A DNA stretch of 64,000 bases from Pseudoalteromonas shioyasakiensis (GTDB taxonomy: Bacteria > Pseudomonadota > Gammaproteobacteria > Enterobacterales > Alteromonadaceae), in the NCBI GenBank assembly GCA_013391845.1, contig CP058414.1:1164501-1228500 (forward strand), written 5' to 3'. Of the stretch, positions 38,274-46,025 are shown piece after piece. Numbering within the stretch: position 1 is the stretch's first letter; every line of letters begins with the position of its first letter. Below the pieces are notes generated by a model that made no database searches, was not told where the DNA came from, and saw only the letters and a program-made list of their open reading frames with translations. Made by a program: the position numbers and the translations under genes.

Positions 38274-38702
38274 ATAAAAAGTTATTTAATTTGAAAAGAT
38301 TGGGAAGTAACTCAAATAGCTATTCCAAGAAAATAATTGTTGGGGGGTAGTGACAGCAAACACTGCTAACATTATTTGGACTGCCCGTTTTATACCGATG
38401 TTTATCAAAGATAAAAAATAGAAGAGCTATCTAGATAGAATAAATTAACCGATGATCCTAATTCCACATTAAAGTCGCGTTGGTGTGTTACTAATTGTAC
38501 AGAGGATCTAAAACAAGATTTAAATTTAAAAGTAAGAGCAACGACTATATTGTTGGAACACTTGTCATGAGATACGCTAAGCCTAATGTCCGGTTTCGTA
38601 TCAAAGTGAATTTTAGCTGAAGTAATTTTGTACCATCGTTTACGACTGCTTCAGGCTCAAATCTGACGAAGATTTCCTAGTACTCACCCAATCTGGCTTG
38701 AT
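38274..38702. other. Gene-free right end of the nested unit
   Basis: About 430 bp with no supportable gene. Near the end are AATCTGACGAAGATT and AATCTGGCTTG motifs, possible internal transposase-binding repeats next to the terminal inverted repeat. No transposase remnant is recognised. Confidence 0.4.
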
Positions 38703-38735
38703 GAGAAATAATCTCAAACATTATGCGTAGCCACA
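38703..38735. repeat. Right terminal inverted repeat of the nested unit
   Basis: Read inverted it begins TGTGGCTACGCATAATG, matching the left end (28756) at 14 of the first 17 bases and in the following TTGAGATT and TCTCAT blocks. The flanking TATT (38736-38739) duplicates 28752-28755. Confidence 0.8.
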
Positions 38736-38739
38736 TATT

Positions 38740-38968
38740 CGCTCAACTTGAGCGGGATCTTATAAAAGCCAGAACCACAGAAGGTCGTGAAGAGGCTAAA
38801 GCTAAAGGCAAACACATGGGCAGATTGCCTGCTTTATCAGACAAACAAGCGAAAGAATTATATAAAGATAAATTAAATGGTGAATCGATCTCTGCATTAG
38901 CGAAGAAATATTCTGTTAGCCGCCCCACGGTTCACCGAATTATTGAAAGAATGGAACAAAAGAAATAA
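38740..38968 (+). pseudogene. Serine resolvase, C-terminal part
   Basis: Continues the resolvase of 28415: FAQLERDLIKARTTEGREEA is the long E-helix, followed by a linker and a helix-turn-helix of the Hin/Tn3 type (ALAKKYSVSRPTVHRIIERM). The open frame begins in the terminal repeat (38723), but residues before FAQLER are repeat sequence. It ends 18 bp before qatA. Confidence 0.9.
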
Positions 38969-38986
38969 TAAATAAAAGGAGACGTT

Positions 38987-40747
38987 ATGTGGTCTGATAA
39001 AGAATCAAAAATTGATTTCTTAAATTTTAATGAAACGGCTGAGTCAATAAAAGATCTTATAACAGAAAAGGAGTTAATGCCTATTAGTATAGGCGTTTTT
39101 GGTGATTGGGGCGCTGGAAAATCGACGATTCTTGAACTTACTAAGGCTTCTCTGGAAAGTGATGAACAAGAATATATCCAAGTACATTTCGATGCATGGA
39201 CTTTCCAAGGGTATGATGACGCTAAAGCGGCGTTACTAGAAACAATTGCATCTACTTTAGTTAAAAAAGCAGCAGACGATAAAAATCTCAGTGCAAAAGC
39301 AAAAGAGTTTGCTGGACGAATAGATAAGATCAGACTGATGGGATTGCTAATGGATGGTGGTGCAGCATTAGCTGGTATACCAACTATGGGTGGTATACAG
39401 AAGATCATGGGACTATTCAGTGGTGGTGACGATGGTGAACTGGATGTTGATGATGTAAAAGGTGCTGTCGATGGCGCTAAGGATGTCGCGAAGAAAAACA
39501 AAGGTTTGATCAAAGATAATAAATCATTTTCACCTCCTAAAGAAATTAAAGAATTCCGAAAAGCATATTCTGATCTGTTAAAGGAGTTTGATAAGCCACT
39601 TATTGTCTATGTCGATAATTTAGATCGCTGCTCTCCATTTAATGCTATTTCGACCCTTGAGGCGATCAGGTTATTTCTATTTTTACCCAATACTGCATTT
39701 GTTATTGCCGCCGATGAGGACATGATCCGCTTGGCAGTGCCTGAGTATCACAAAGGTGCATCTCAACGACATCAAACTGATTATTTAGACAAGCTTATTC
39801 AAATTCCTGTGCATGTACCAAGACCCGGCGTTCTGGAGATAAGGGCATATTTAATGATGCTTACTGCTCAAGATCACGGCGTTACCGATGCGCAATTAGA
39901 AACGATAAGATGTGCCCTTGAAGAGTCATTAAGGCTGTCGTGGAAACAACCACAAATTACCGTTGACGAGCTACTTCAAGATCACGAGATTGAAAAGCAT
40001 TCCGAACTCAGAAGTAAATTTGTGGTTGCTGAACAGTTAGCTCCACTATTAGCTGAATCCACAAACATTAACGGCAACCCTCGCATAGTTAAGCGATTAC
40101 TCAATCAGGTTAAGATGAGAAAGAAAACCGCTCATCGCAGAGGAATGCAGCTTGATGAAAAAACTATCACTAAGCTGGTAATTTTTGAGAGGTGCTTAGG
40201 CACTCAGGCTACCAACAAGCTTTATGAATTAATTGATAAGGAAAACGGATATCCAAAAGTATTAGCGGATCTTGAAAATTCAGAAGTCGAATTTGACGAA
40301 ATTAATTTACCTGAAGAGTGGAAACTCGACCTAGCTTTTATTGATAAATGGTCGAAATTACCTCCCATGTTCACTGAAATGGATTTGACACCAGCGGCAT
40401 ATCTGAGCAGAGAAAGCATTCCAATGGGGGCTGTTAATTCGGTAATGTCTGGAGCCGCTCAAAAACTCGTAGAAGAATTAATGAAGCAAAAGGTAAGGGT
40501 CAGTGGCGTTAACTCTACTGCGATTACCACAACTCCGAAGGAAGAATACATGTCAGTCATGGATGGTTTGATTGAAAACTTTAAGTTGATTGGTGATTGG
40601 ACCGAAAGACCAACAGGCATTTATGGGGCTGTGTTACTTGCCAAGCAGGATGATAAATGTAGCTTAAGTCTTCTTACATTTTTAAAAAGCTTGCCCCGCC
40701 AAAGATGGCTTAATCCAATTTTAAAAGAACTAGAGGGAACTAAGTAA
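38987..40747 (+). CDS. qatA: QatA, KAP-family P-loop NTPase of the Qat defence system
   Basis: A 586-residue KAP NTPase. Walker A GDWGAGKST (about 39-47), then a long insertion with Gly-rich and acidic segments (about 115-170) in place of the membrane helices of classic KAP proteins, and Walker B-like LIVYVDNLDRCSP (about 205). In Qat systems QatA is the NTPase that with QatB, QatC and QatD protects against phages; the mechanism is not established. AAAGGAGA precedes the ATG. The next gene starts 1 bp after its stop. Confidence 0.92.
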   Translation: MWSDKESKIDFLNFNETAESIKDLITEKELMPISIGVFGDWGAGKSTILELTKASLESDEQEYIQVHFDAWTFQGYDDAKAALLETIASTLVKKAADDKNLSAKAKEFAGRIDKIRLMGLLMDGGAALAGIPTMGGIQKIMGLFSGGDDGELDVDDVKGAVDGAKDVAKKNKGLIKDNKSFSPPKEIKEFRKAYSDLLKEFDKPLIVYVDNLDRCSPFNAISTLEAIRLFLFLPNTAFVIAADEDMIRLAVPEYHKGASQRHQTDYLDKLIQIPVHVPRPGVLEIRAYLMMLTAQDHGVTDAQLETIRCALEESLRLSWKQPQITVDELLQDHEIEKHSELRSKFVVAEQLAPLLAESTNINGNPRIVKRLLNQVKMRKKTAHRRGMQLDEKTITKLVIFERCLGTQATNKLYELIDKENGYPKVLADLENSEVEFDEINLPEEWKLDLAFIDKWSKLPPMFTEMDLTPAAYLSRESIPMGAVNSVMSGAAQKLVEELMKQKVRVSGVNSTAITTTPKEEYMSVMDGLIENFKLIGDWTERPTGIYGAVLLAKQDDKCSLSLLTFLKSLPRQRWLNPILKELEGTK

Positions 40748-40748
40748 T

Positions 40749-41636
40749 ATGGGTACGTCCGCATCGTCAACAGGACCAAATAATAAGAGTCCACTTATTC
40801 CATCTTGGGCAGAGCAAGGAGATCCTGTCACAATAGAACCTGCATCAGGTACTGATGGGGATGAGCAAGCTGGCTCTGATAATAATCAAGCTGATGATCA
40901 GAATGACAATAGCAATGATATTGACAATGACAAGGTTCAACAAGAAATCGGTGGTTCACCTACAGCAACACCGCCTCCAAATAGGTTTGCCAGTGCCAGA
41001 AGAGCATTTGGTAAATATGCGCAAACAGGTGGCTCAACCTCAGATCTAAGGCGTTCATTAAAAAGTTACTCTAGAAAAGGCTCTGGCGGAGGTAAAAGCA
41101 CAAGCAGGAGACTATCAAGCGGCATAACTGCTGGTTCTGGATTGCTTGGTGTCATGCGTGGCGACACCGTAACGGTTAATAATCAAAGCTTATCATTAGG
41201 TGATCTAACTGGGCTATCGACTGATCAAGCAATCGACAAAATTGCTAGCCATTTAGCGCCTGATAATGCCGATTCGGATGCTGTAAGAGTTGCGTTGGAT
41301 TACGCACTAGAAGAAGCACTCCCCGATACAGAAGAATTTGACCCAAACAGTTTTACTGACGAAGTTATCCAAGAAGCCATAGGCTGTTATTTAACAGACC
41401 TTATTTTTCAGGATGTGGTTGAAGGCATGGGCAGAGCTTGGTTTCATGTTGAGCCAGCAAGCAAGCATCATCAAATGGAAGTTGAATTAAGGGAACTAAT
41501 AAAAGTGATTACACAAGAGCAGTTAGACAAAGTAACTAATGGCAACCCCAGTACTATTAGCAAAGAAAATATTACTAAAATTCAAGCCGATGCTATTGCT
41601 ATGACGGTTGATGAATGGGAGAGCTTTAATGACTAA
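40749..41636 (+). CDS. qatB: QatB, Qat defence protein of unknown fold
   Basis: A 295-residue protein with a disordered acidic N-terminus (Asn/Asp/Gln-rich, about 15-65), a basic Gly/Ser-rich segment (about 75-130, SYSRKGSGGGKSTSRRLSSG) and a helical C-terminus. Recognised mainly by position between the KAP NTPase and the QueC-like gene, the second gene of qatABCD. Its stop overlaps the qatC start. Confidence 0.88.
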   Translation: MGTSASSTGPNNKSPLIPSWAEQGDPVTIEPASGTDGDEQAGSDNNQADDQNDNSNDIDNDKVQQEIGGSPTATPPPNRFASARRAFGKYAQTGGSTSDLRRSLKSYSRKGSGGGKSTSRRLSSGITAGSGLLGVMRGDTVTVNNQSLSLGDLTGLSTDQAIDKIASHLAPDNADSDAVRVALDYALEEALPDTEEFDPNSFTDEVIQEAIGCYLTDLIFQDVVEGMGRAWFHVEPASKHHQMEVELRELIKVITQEQLDKVTNGNPSTISKENITKIQADAIAMTVDEWESFND

Positions 41637-42963
41637 TTTTTACTTTAACCATGACCCTGCTAACTTGCCTGACTTTTCTGATGATTGTCATCCTGTCCAA
41701 ATGTTTCATACGCATCAAAATGACATCACTAAGCACAGCTTGGTGTCAAAACAACTACTACAAACAGTTCGTGATTTAGGATTGAATGTAGATGCTGATT
41801 CAATAGATCTGATAACAATTGCTACCGCCGTTACCGCTGCTGATACATTTGAATTAAGGGATAATGCAGAAAATGCATGGGCTAGAAAAATGCATTTGCA
41901 TGTTCCTGTAACTGATGAGGATATGTGGAATTTTGTAGAACCTGAACTGAGTTCTTTGCTCAACTTTCTTACAGGCGATCAATGGCTGTTTACTTTTGAA
42001 AAAACAACTATGCCGATGCCGACTCCTAAAACAAGTGAGCAAGCGAAAGCAAAAGCAAAATCATTAATTGGACTCAACTCTGTTTGCCTTTTTTCTGGTG
42101 GTCTTGATAGCGCAGTTGGTGCAATTGATATTTTGAACGGAGAATCAGATTTAAAGCCTCTCTTGGTTAGTCACGCTTATCGTGGTGATGGCGCTAAGCA
42201 AGAAGACATTAAGCAATTATTATCCCCGCCATTCGGCGAATTGTCCTATTCAATGTCTCCCCATATTATTAAGCACTTAGAAGGTAAAACTGACATTAGT
42301 ATGAGGGGAAGAAGCTTTAACTTCCTAGCTATGGCGGTACTTGGTATATCAGCCTTAAGAAATGCTAATTGCGATAGCAGTATTGAAACTATTGTCGTCC
42401 CAGAGAATGGCTATATTTCTATAAATCCGCCGCTTACCAGAAGACGGATTGGTAGCCATAGCACTAGAACTACTCATCCTAATTTTCTAAGCAGGCTTGA
42501 ATCTTTGCTTAGAGACACTGGGTTTCATGTCAAATTTGTAAACCCCTATCAATTCAAAACTAAAGGTGAAATGTTAGCGGAATGTGTTGATCAAGACGCA
42601 ATTAGAAAAGCAGTTCCCCTAAGTGTTTCATGCAGTCATTGGCACAGAGAACATAAACAGTGTGGGCATTGTGTACCTTGCCTTATTCGAAGAGCGTCAG
42701 TTTTTCATGCTGGTTTTACACAAGATGCGCCATACAAGACAAAGCGGTTGAGAGATCTTATCAAAGAAAAAGATACTCGCGATGATCTCCAAGCGGTTCA
42801 AACTGCCATTATTAGATTGAAACAATCCGATAACTATCGTTCTTGGCTTCGAAGTTCAGGGCCAATACCACAAGAAAAAGATATACGAGAAAAATTAGAA
42901 TCAACTATTAAGCGAGGATTGGCAGAGGTTGAATTATTTCTCCAAGCGGATAAATCGTCATGA
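41629..42963 (+). CDS. qatC: QatC, QueC-like PP-loop protein of the Qat system
   Basis: A 444-residue protein with the PP-loop SGGLDSA (about 156-162) and, near the C-terminus, the zinc-type cluster CSHWHREHKQCGHCVPC, both as in QueC (7-cyano-7-deazaguanine synthase). An N-terminal domain of about 140 residues is absent from housekeeping QueC. It probably makes a nucleobase or protein modification in phage defence. The ATG at 41629 overlaps qatB by 8 bases; the stop overlaps qatD (ATGA). Confidence 0.93.
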   Translation: MTNFYFNHDPANLPDFSDDCHPVQMFHTHQNDITKHSLVSKQLLQTVRDLGLNVDADSIDLITIATAVTAADTFELRDNAENAWARKMHLHVPVTDEDMWNFVEPELSSLLNFLTGDQWLFTFEKTTMPMPTPKTSEQAKAKAKSLIGLNSVCLFSGGLDSAVGAIDILNGESDLKPLLVSHAYRGDGAKQEDIKQLLSPPFGELSYSMSPHIIKHLEGKTDISMRGRSFNFLAMAVLGISALRNANCDSSIETIVVPENGYISINPPLTRRRIGSHSTRTTHPNFLSRLESLLRDTGFHVKFVNPYQFKTKGEMLAECVDQDAIRKAVPLSVSCSHWHREHKQCGHCVPCLIRRASVFHAGFTQDAPYKTKRLRDLIKEKDTRDDLQAVQTAIIRLKQSDNYRSWLRSSGPIPQEKDIREKLESTIKRGLAEVELFLQADKSS

Positions 42964-43691
42964 TGGATCTTCATTGCCACGTTGATTTATATCCAGATCA
43001 TCAAGAGGTATTGAACGACATAAAAAGCAGTAATTATTACGTGCTATCAGTAACTACGGTGCCTTCAGCTTTTGAAGGTACTGTCCAGTTAACAAGTGGC
43101 ATAAAACACTGTAAGACGGCCTTGGGGCTTCACCCTCAACTTGCTCATCTAAGAAAAAATGAATTAGCACTATTCGATAAGCTAGTTGATAGAACTAGAT
43201 ATATTGGAGAAATTGGACTGGATGGCTCAAAAGGTTACGCTGATTACTTTGATGATCAATTAGAGGTTTTCACGCATATTCTAAAAAAATGTGAAGGCTT
43301 TGATGACAAAATACTAACTATCCATAGTCTTAACGCGACTGGTGAAGTTCTTGAACAACTTAAGTTACATCCCAATGCTGGTACTTCTATTCTTCATTGG
43401 TTTTTAGGTACTAAGAAGCAAGTTCTAGAAGCCGTCGAGCTAGGCTGTTTCTTCTCTATTGGGCCAGCCATGCTAACTTCAGCCAGAGCTAAAAAAGTAA
43501 TATCGTGGATACCTCAAGATAGAGTTCTACTCGAAACTGATGGACCTTTCGCCAAAGTGGCGGGGAATATTCTGTTTCCTTCAAGTGTTGGCACTGTTAC
43601 TGAATATCTGGCTGAAATTTGGTGTAAAAATAAGGCTTTGATAATAGAAAAATTGTCAGTAAATCTTAGGTGTTTAACATCAGTCAAGTAA
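42960..43691 (+). CDS. qatD: QatD, TatD-family metal-dependent hydrolase of the Qat system
   Basis: A 243-residue TatD-like nuclease-fold protein: the metal motif DLHCHVDLY at the N-terminus, GEIGLDGSKGY, TIHSLNA, ILHWFLG and LLETDGPF, the order of ligands in TatD. It completes qatABCD. Starts at the ATG overlapping the qatC stop; an ATG one codon later is equally possible. Confidence 0.92.
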   Translation: MMDLHCHVDLYPDHQEVLNDIKSSNYYVLSVTTVPSAFEGTVQLTSGIKHCKTALGLHPQLAHLRKNELALFDKLVDRTRYIGEIGLDGSKGYADYFDDQLEVFTHILKKCEGFDDKILTIHSLNATGEVLEQLKLHPNAGTSILHWFLGTKKQVLEAVELGCFFSIGPAMLTSARAKKVISWIPQDRVLLETDGPFAKVAGNILFPSSVGTVTEYLAEIWCKNKALIIEKLSVNLRCLTSVK

Positions 43692-43742
43692 CTAATTATA
43701 CGTCACGTAATCTTATAACAATTTTATTCAGGTTTAATCGGT

Positions 43743-44282
43743 TTGTTTGAAGTATTTGTATTAGCTATAGCACTCAGTATGGACGCGTTTGCAGTATCCA
43801 TAGGCTTAGGTTCTAAAAAAGTAGTAAATGCTGAAAAGCTCTTTATTAAAGCCGCTGCTTATTTTGGTTTTTTCCAAGGCTTTATGCCTCTTTTAGGCTA
43901 TTACAGCGGTAAAGGTTTATCATCTTGGATTGAAGATTATGCACCTTGGATAGCTTTTATTTTGCTAGTATTTATCGGTGGCAAAATGATTTATGAGTCC
44001 CAATCTGAAGGAATTGAAGAAGATATTGCTAATGTTACTCATCGTGTGCTATTTGTTCTTGCTATTGCCACCAGTATTGATGCAATGGCGGCAGGTTATG
44101 CAATCACATTGCTTGAGGTAGATATAGCCGTAGCTTGCTTGATAATAGGCGTCACGACGTTTGCCTTTAGCTGGATTGGTGTGAATATCGGCGAAAGAAG
44201 TGGCGTATGGCTGGAATCTAAAGCTGAACTATTTGGTGGTTTAGTGTTAATCGCAATCGCATTTAAGATATTACTTGGTTGA
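43743..44282 (+). CDS. mntP: Manganese efflux pump MntP
   Basis: A 179-residue six-helix membrane protein with the MntP repeats [15 protein letters not shown] and [13 protein letters not shown], whose Asp residues line the Mn(II) path. The TTG start at 43743 aligns with the normal family N-terminus; no ATG upstream is in frame. The ribosome site is weak. Upstream (43692-43742) is too short for a yybP-ykoY riboswitch, which often precedes mntP. Exports Mn(II). Confidence 0.9.
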   Translation: MFEVFVLAIALSMDAFAVSIGLGSKKVVNAEKLFIKAAAYFGFFQGFMPLLGYYSGKGLSSWIEDYAPWIAFILLVFIGGKMIYESQSEGIEEDIANVTHRVLFVLAIATSIDAMAAGYAITLLEVDIAVACLIIGVTTFAFSWIGVNIGERSGVWLESKAELFGGLVLIAIAFKILLG

Positions 44283-44304
44283 CACAGAACCACCGAATAC
44301 TAGG

Positions 44305-44523
44305 CTACTTACCTGAGCAACATGCATTGCCTTCTTGAATAGGAGGACACTTAACTGTTCCATAAGAGCAATAAACGCAACAATCACCTTTTAACGGTTT
44401 AAGTAGTGCTTTACAGCTTTCGCATTCGTAATACCATTGGCAAGCGTTTGTAGGCATGGTTTCAACTTTGCTAAATCCACATTCAGGGCAAGTGATTTTA
44501 GATTCTAGTTCTATACCTTGCAT
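44305..44523 (-). CDS. GDCCVxC-domain small cysteine-rich protein
   Basis: A 72-residue protein with zinc-ribbon-like CPECG, CESCK, the signature GDCCVYCSYGTVKCPP and a terminal ACCSGK. Members of this family (some are selenoproteins) accompany mercury-type MerR and MerC genes; a thiol-based metal or redox role is presumed. Overlaps merC by 13 bp, so it is cotranscribed. A decayed copy lies at 29099-29262. Confidence 0.88.
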   Translation of the reverse strand: MQGIELESKITCPECGFSKVETMPTNACQWYYECESCKALLKPLKGDCCVYCSYGTVKCPPIQEGNACCSGK

Positions 44524-44900
44524 ACTGGTTCCTTAATGGGCTTAACAATATCTAAAATAGACATTACGACCATCCAAATGATCCCAAAGTAAAATAAGTA
44601 AGTGCTCCAGTCGTATTGCCATAAAGGATAAAGGGTCAGCAATACTGCAATTGGGCCAATGACACTTAAAACGCCTCTCAATGAATCTCGATGTTGATAC
44701 CAATTATAGAAATTAACTAACAACGCTAGTGAAGCAAATAATGGCAATAAGGTGTTCACCGCTATCCCTTCAAAATGTGAAAGAAAACCTAACCCAAGAG
44801 CAGATGCCAATGAGCCGAGTGCAGGAAAACATGCTGTGCAGCTAAGGGCGGCTAGCCAAACGCCACCAGAACCTACTTTATCTAGAATTTTATTGATCAT
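44511..44900 (-). CDS. merC: Mercury transport protein MerC
   Basis: A 129-residue membrane protein with four helices and the MerC features GVWLAALSCTACFPALGSL (Cys pair in the first helix) and GLGFLSHFEGI. MerC takes Hg(II) into the cytoplasm. No mercuric reductase gene follows, so uptake here is not coupled to a visible MerA; another metal or another detoxifier is possible. Preceded by a mer-type operator at 44926. Confidence 0.88.
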   Translation of the reverse strand: MINKILDKVGSGGVWLAALSCTACFPALGSLASALGLGFLSHFEGIAVNTLLPLFASLALLVNFYNWYQHRDSLRGVLSVIGPIAVLLTLYPLWQYDWSTYLFYFGIIWMVVMSILDIVKPIKEPVCKV

Positions 44901-44925
44901 AACTATCTACCTCAATTTTTAAGGT

Positions 44926-44957
44926 AGTATAAACTCCGTACATAAGTACGGGGTCAA
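44926..44957 (-). promoter_or_regulatory. mer-type operator and promoter between merR and merC
   Basis: On the minus strand TTGACC is followed by a 20-bp spacer and TATACT. The spacer holds CCGTAC-TTAT-GTACGG, the classical mercury MerR operator dyad. It faces merC; merR lies upstream in the same direction rather than divergent as in Tn501. Confidence 0.88.
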
Positions 44958-44960
44958 TAG

Positions 44961-45338
44961 CTATTTAAGTGAATTTATTACCGGGCAGGATTGAGGGTCT
45001 TGATTGGCCTTGCAAGAATCTGTCATATCTTGAATTACTTTCTCTAATCGCTGTAAATCAGCAATTTTATTACGAATGAGATTAAGTTTTTGCAACCCCA
45101 TCGACTCAATATCAGCGCAACTGTCACTTAGTGACATAAGCGATTCAATTTCTTTCAGCGTAAACCCTAATGCTTTAGCTTTCAGAATAAATTTGAGTTG
45201 ACTGGTAAGGGCATCGCCATACATTCTGTAACCAGACTCTGGTTTTAAAGGTTGCTCTATCAGACCTTGGCGCTCATAGAAACGGATTGTTTCAACATTG
45301 ATATCTAAATCTTTTGCCAGTTTTCCAATGGTTCTCAT
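44961..45338 (-). CDS. merR: Mercury-type transcriptional regulator MerR
   Basis: A 125-residue MerR with N-terminal helix-turn-helix (MRTIGKLAKDLDINVETIRFY) and three Hg-ligand cysteines placed as in Tn501 MerR: SDSCADIE, DSCKAN and QSCPVINSL. The ATG at 45338 starts the conserved N-terminus; ten more codons upstream are open. It should bind the dyad at 44936-44951 and activate merC and the GDCCVxC gene. Gene-free 45369-45560 lies behind it. Confidence 0.9.
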   Translation of the reverse strand: MRTIGKLAKDLDINVETIRFYERQGLIEQPLKPESGYRMYGDALTSQLKFILKAKALGFTLKEIESLMSLSDSCADIESMGLQKLNLIRNKIADLQRLEKVIQDMTDSCKANQDPQSCPVINSLK

Positions 45339-45560
45339 AAACATACTCTTTAGAAGCAGAAATATCATTATACAATTAATGCGGATTGCCTAAACTCAAT
45401 TTTATTGCATGAACGGGGTCGCTAAGCGTCCTCTTTGTAGAATTAAGTTCACATATCCAGATCACTCTGACCGTCTCTTGTTCGCTCTTGCTGCCTGTCA
45501 GGTGAAGTCTAAGCCTAATCAACAAAACTGTAAGTTGAGATATGAGCTACTACATCTAAT

Positions 45561-46025
45561 CTATTGTTTCGTTGAAACTAATTCAATAATTTCACCAGTA
45601 GACGTATCCACTCTTATTTCTGTATGTTGCCCTGAATGCTGAAGTTGATTTTGTAAATCGGCATTAATCAGTTTGAGCTTATCTATTTCTGCGTACATTT
45701 CACTCAACAACACTAATAACTTTGTATCTTTATTATCGATTTCCTTAGTGCCGATATTATTTTTTTGCTTTTCTTTAGCAAGCTTGCTTTTTAGTTCGGC
45801 TACCTTTGTTCTGAGTTGTTTTATTAAATTATCTTTATTTTTTTCTTCCCAAGTTAATTGAGCTTTTTCAATACTTTCTCGTAACTTTACCCATTTTTCT
45901 TCTTCTTTAGATAGATTCGCAATATTTCTTTTAGCTCTCGTTGCTACTGCATTTTTGGTTATCTTGCTGCCATCAGATTTCATCTCTTCAAAAGCACGTT
46001 TTATATCATCATATGCGCTACTCAT
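45561..46025 (-). CDS. ginD: Small coiled-coil protein of the recombinase operon (GinD-like)
   Basis: A 154-residue protein with an N-terminal helical DNA-binding-like region (YDDIKRAFEEMKSDGSKITK, then AVATRAKRNIANLSKEEEKW) and a long coiled coil (about 65-140). Its start overlaps the ginC stop (ATGA). It corresponds to the small fourth gene of ginABCD and to TnpC of Tn554, needed for integration and excision in GInts. Its identity comes from place, size and coiled coil. Confidence 0.78.
   Translation of the reverse strand: MSSAYDDIKRAFEEMKSDGSKITKNAVATRAKRNIANLSKEEEKWVKLRESIEKAQLTWEEKNKDNLIKQLRTKVAELKSKLAKEKQKNNIGTKEIDNKDTKLLVLLSEMYAEIDKLKLINADLQNQLQHSGQHTEIRVDTSTGEIIELVSTKQ

Noticed and set aside
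43692..43742. yybP-ykoY manganese riboswitch before mntP
   Set aside because: The gap is only about 50 bp and shows no matching stems.
44305..45338. Complete mer operon
   Set aside because: No merA, merT or merP homologue is present; only merR, merC and a GDCCVxC gene.
45409..45642. 77-codon plus-strand frame next to merR
   Set aside because: It overlaps the end of ginD, has no ribosome site and no protein-like composition; most likely chance.
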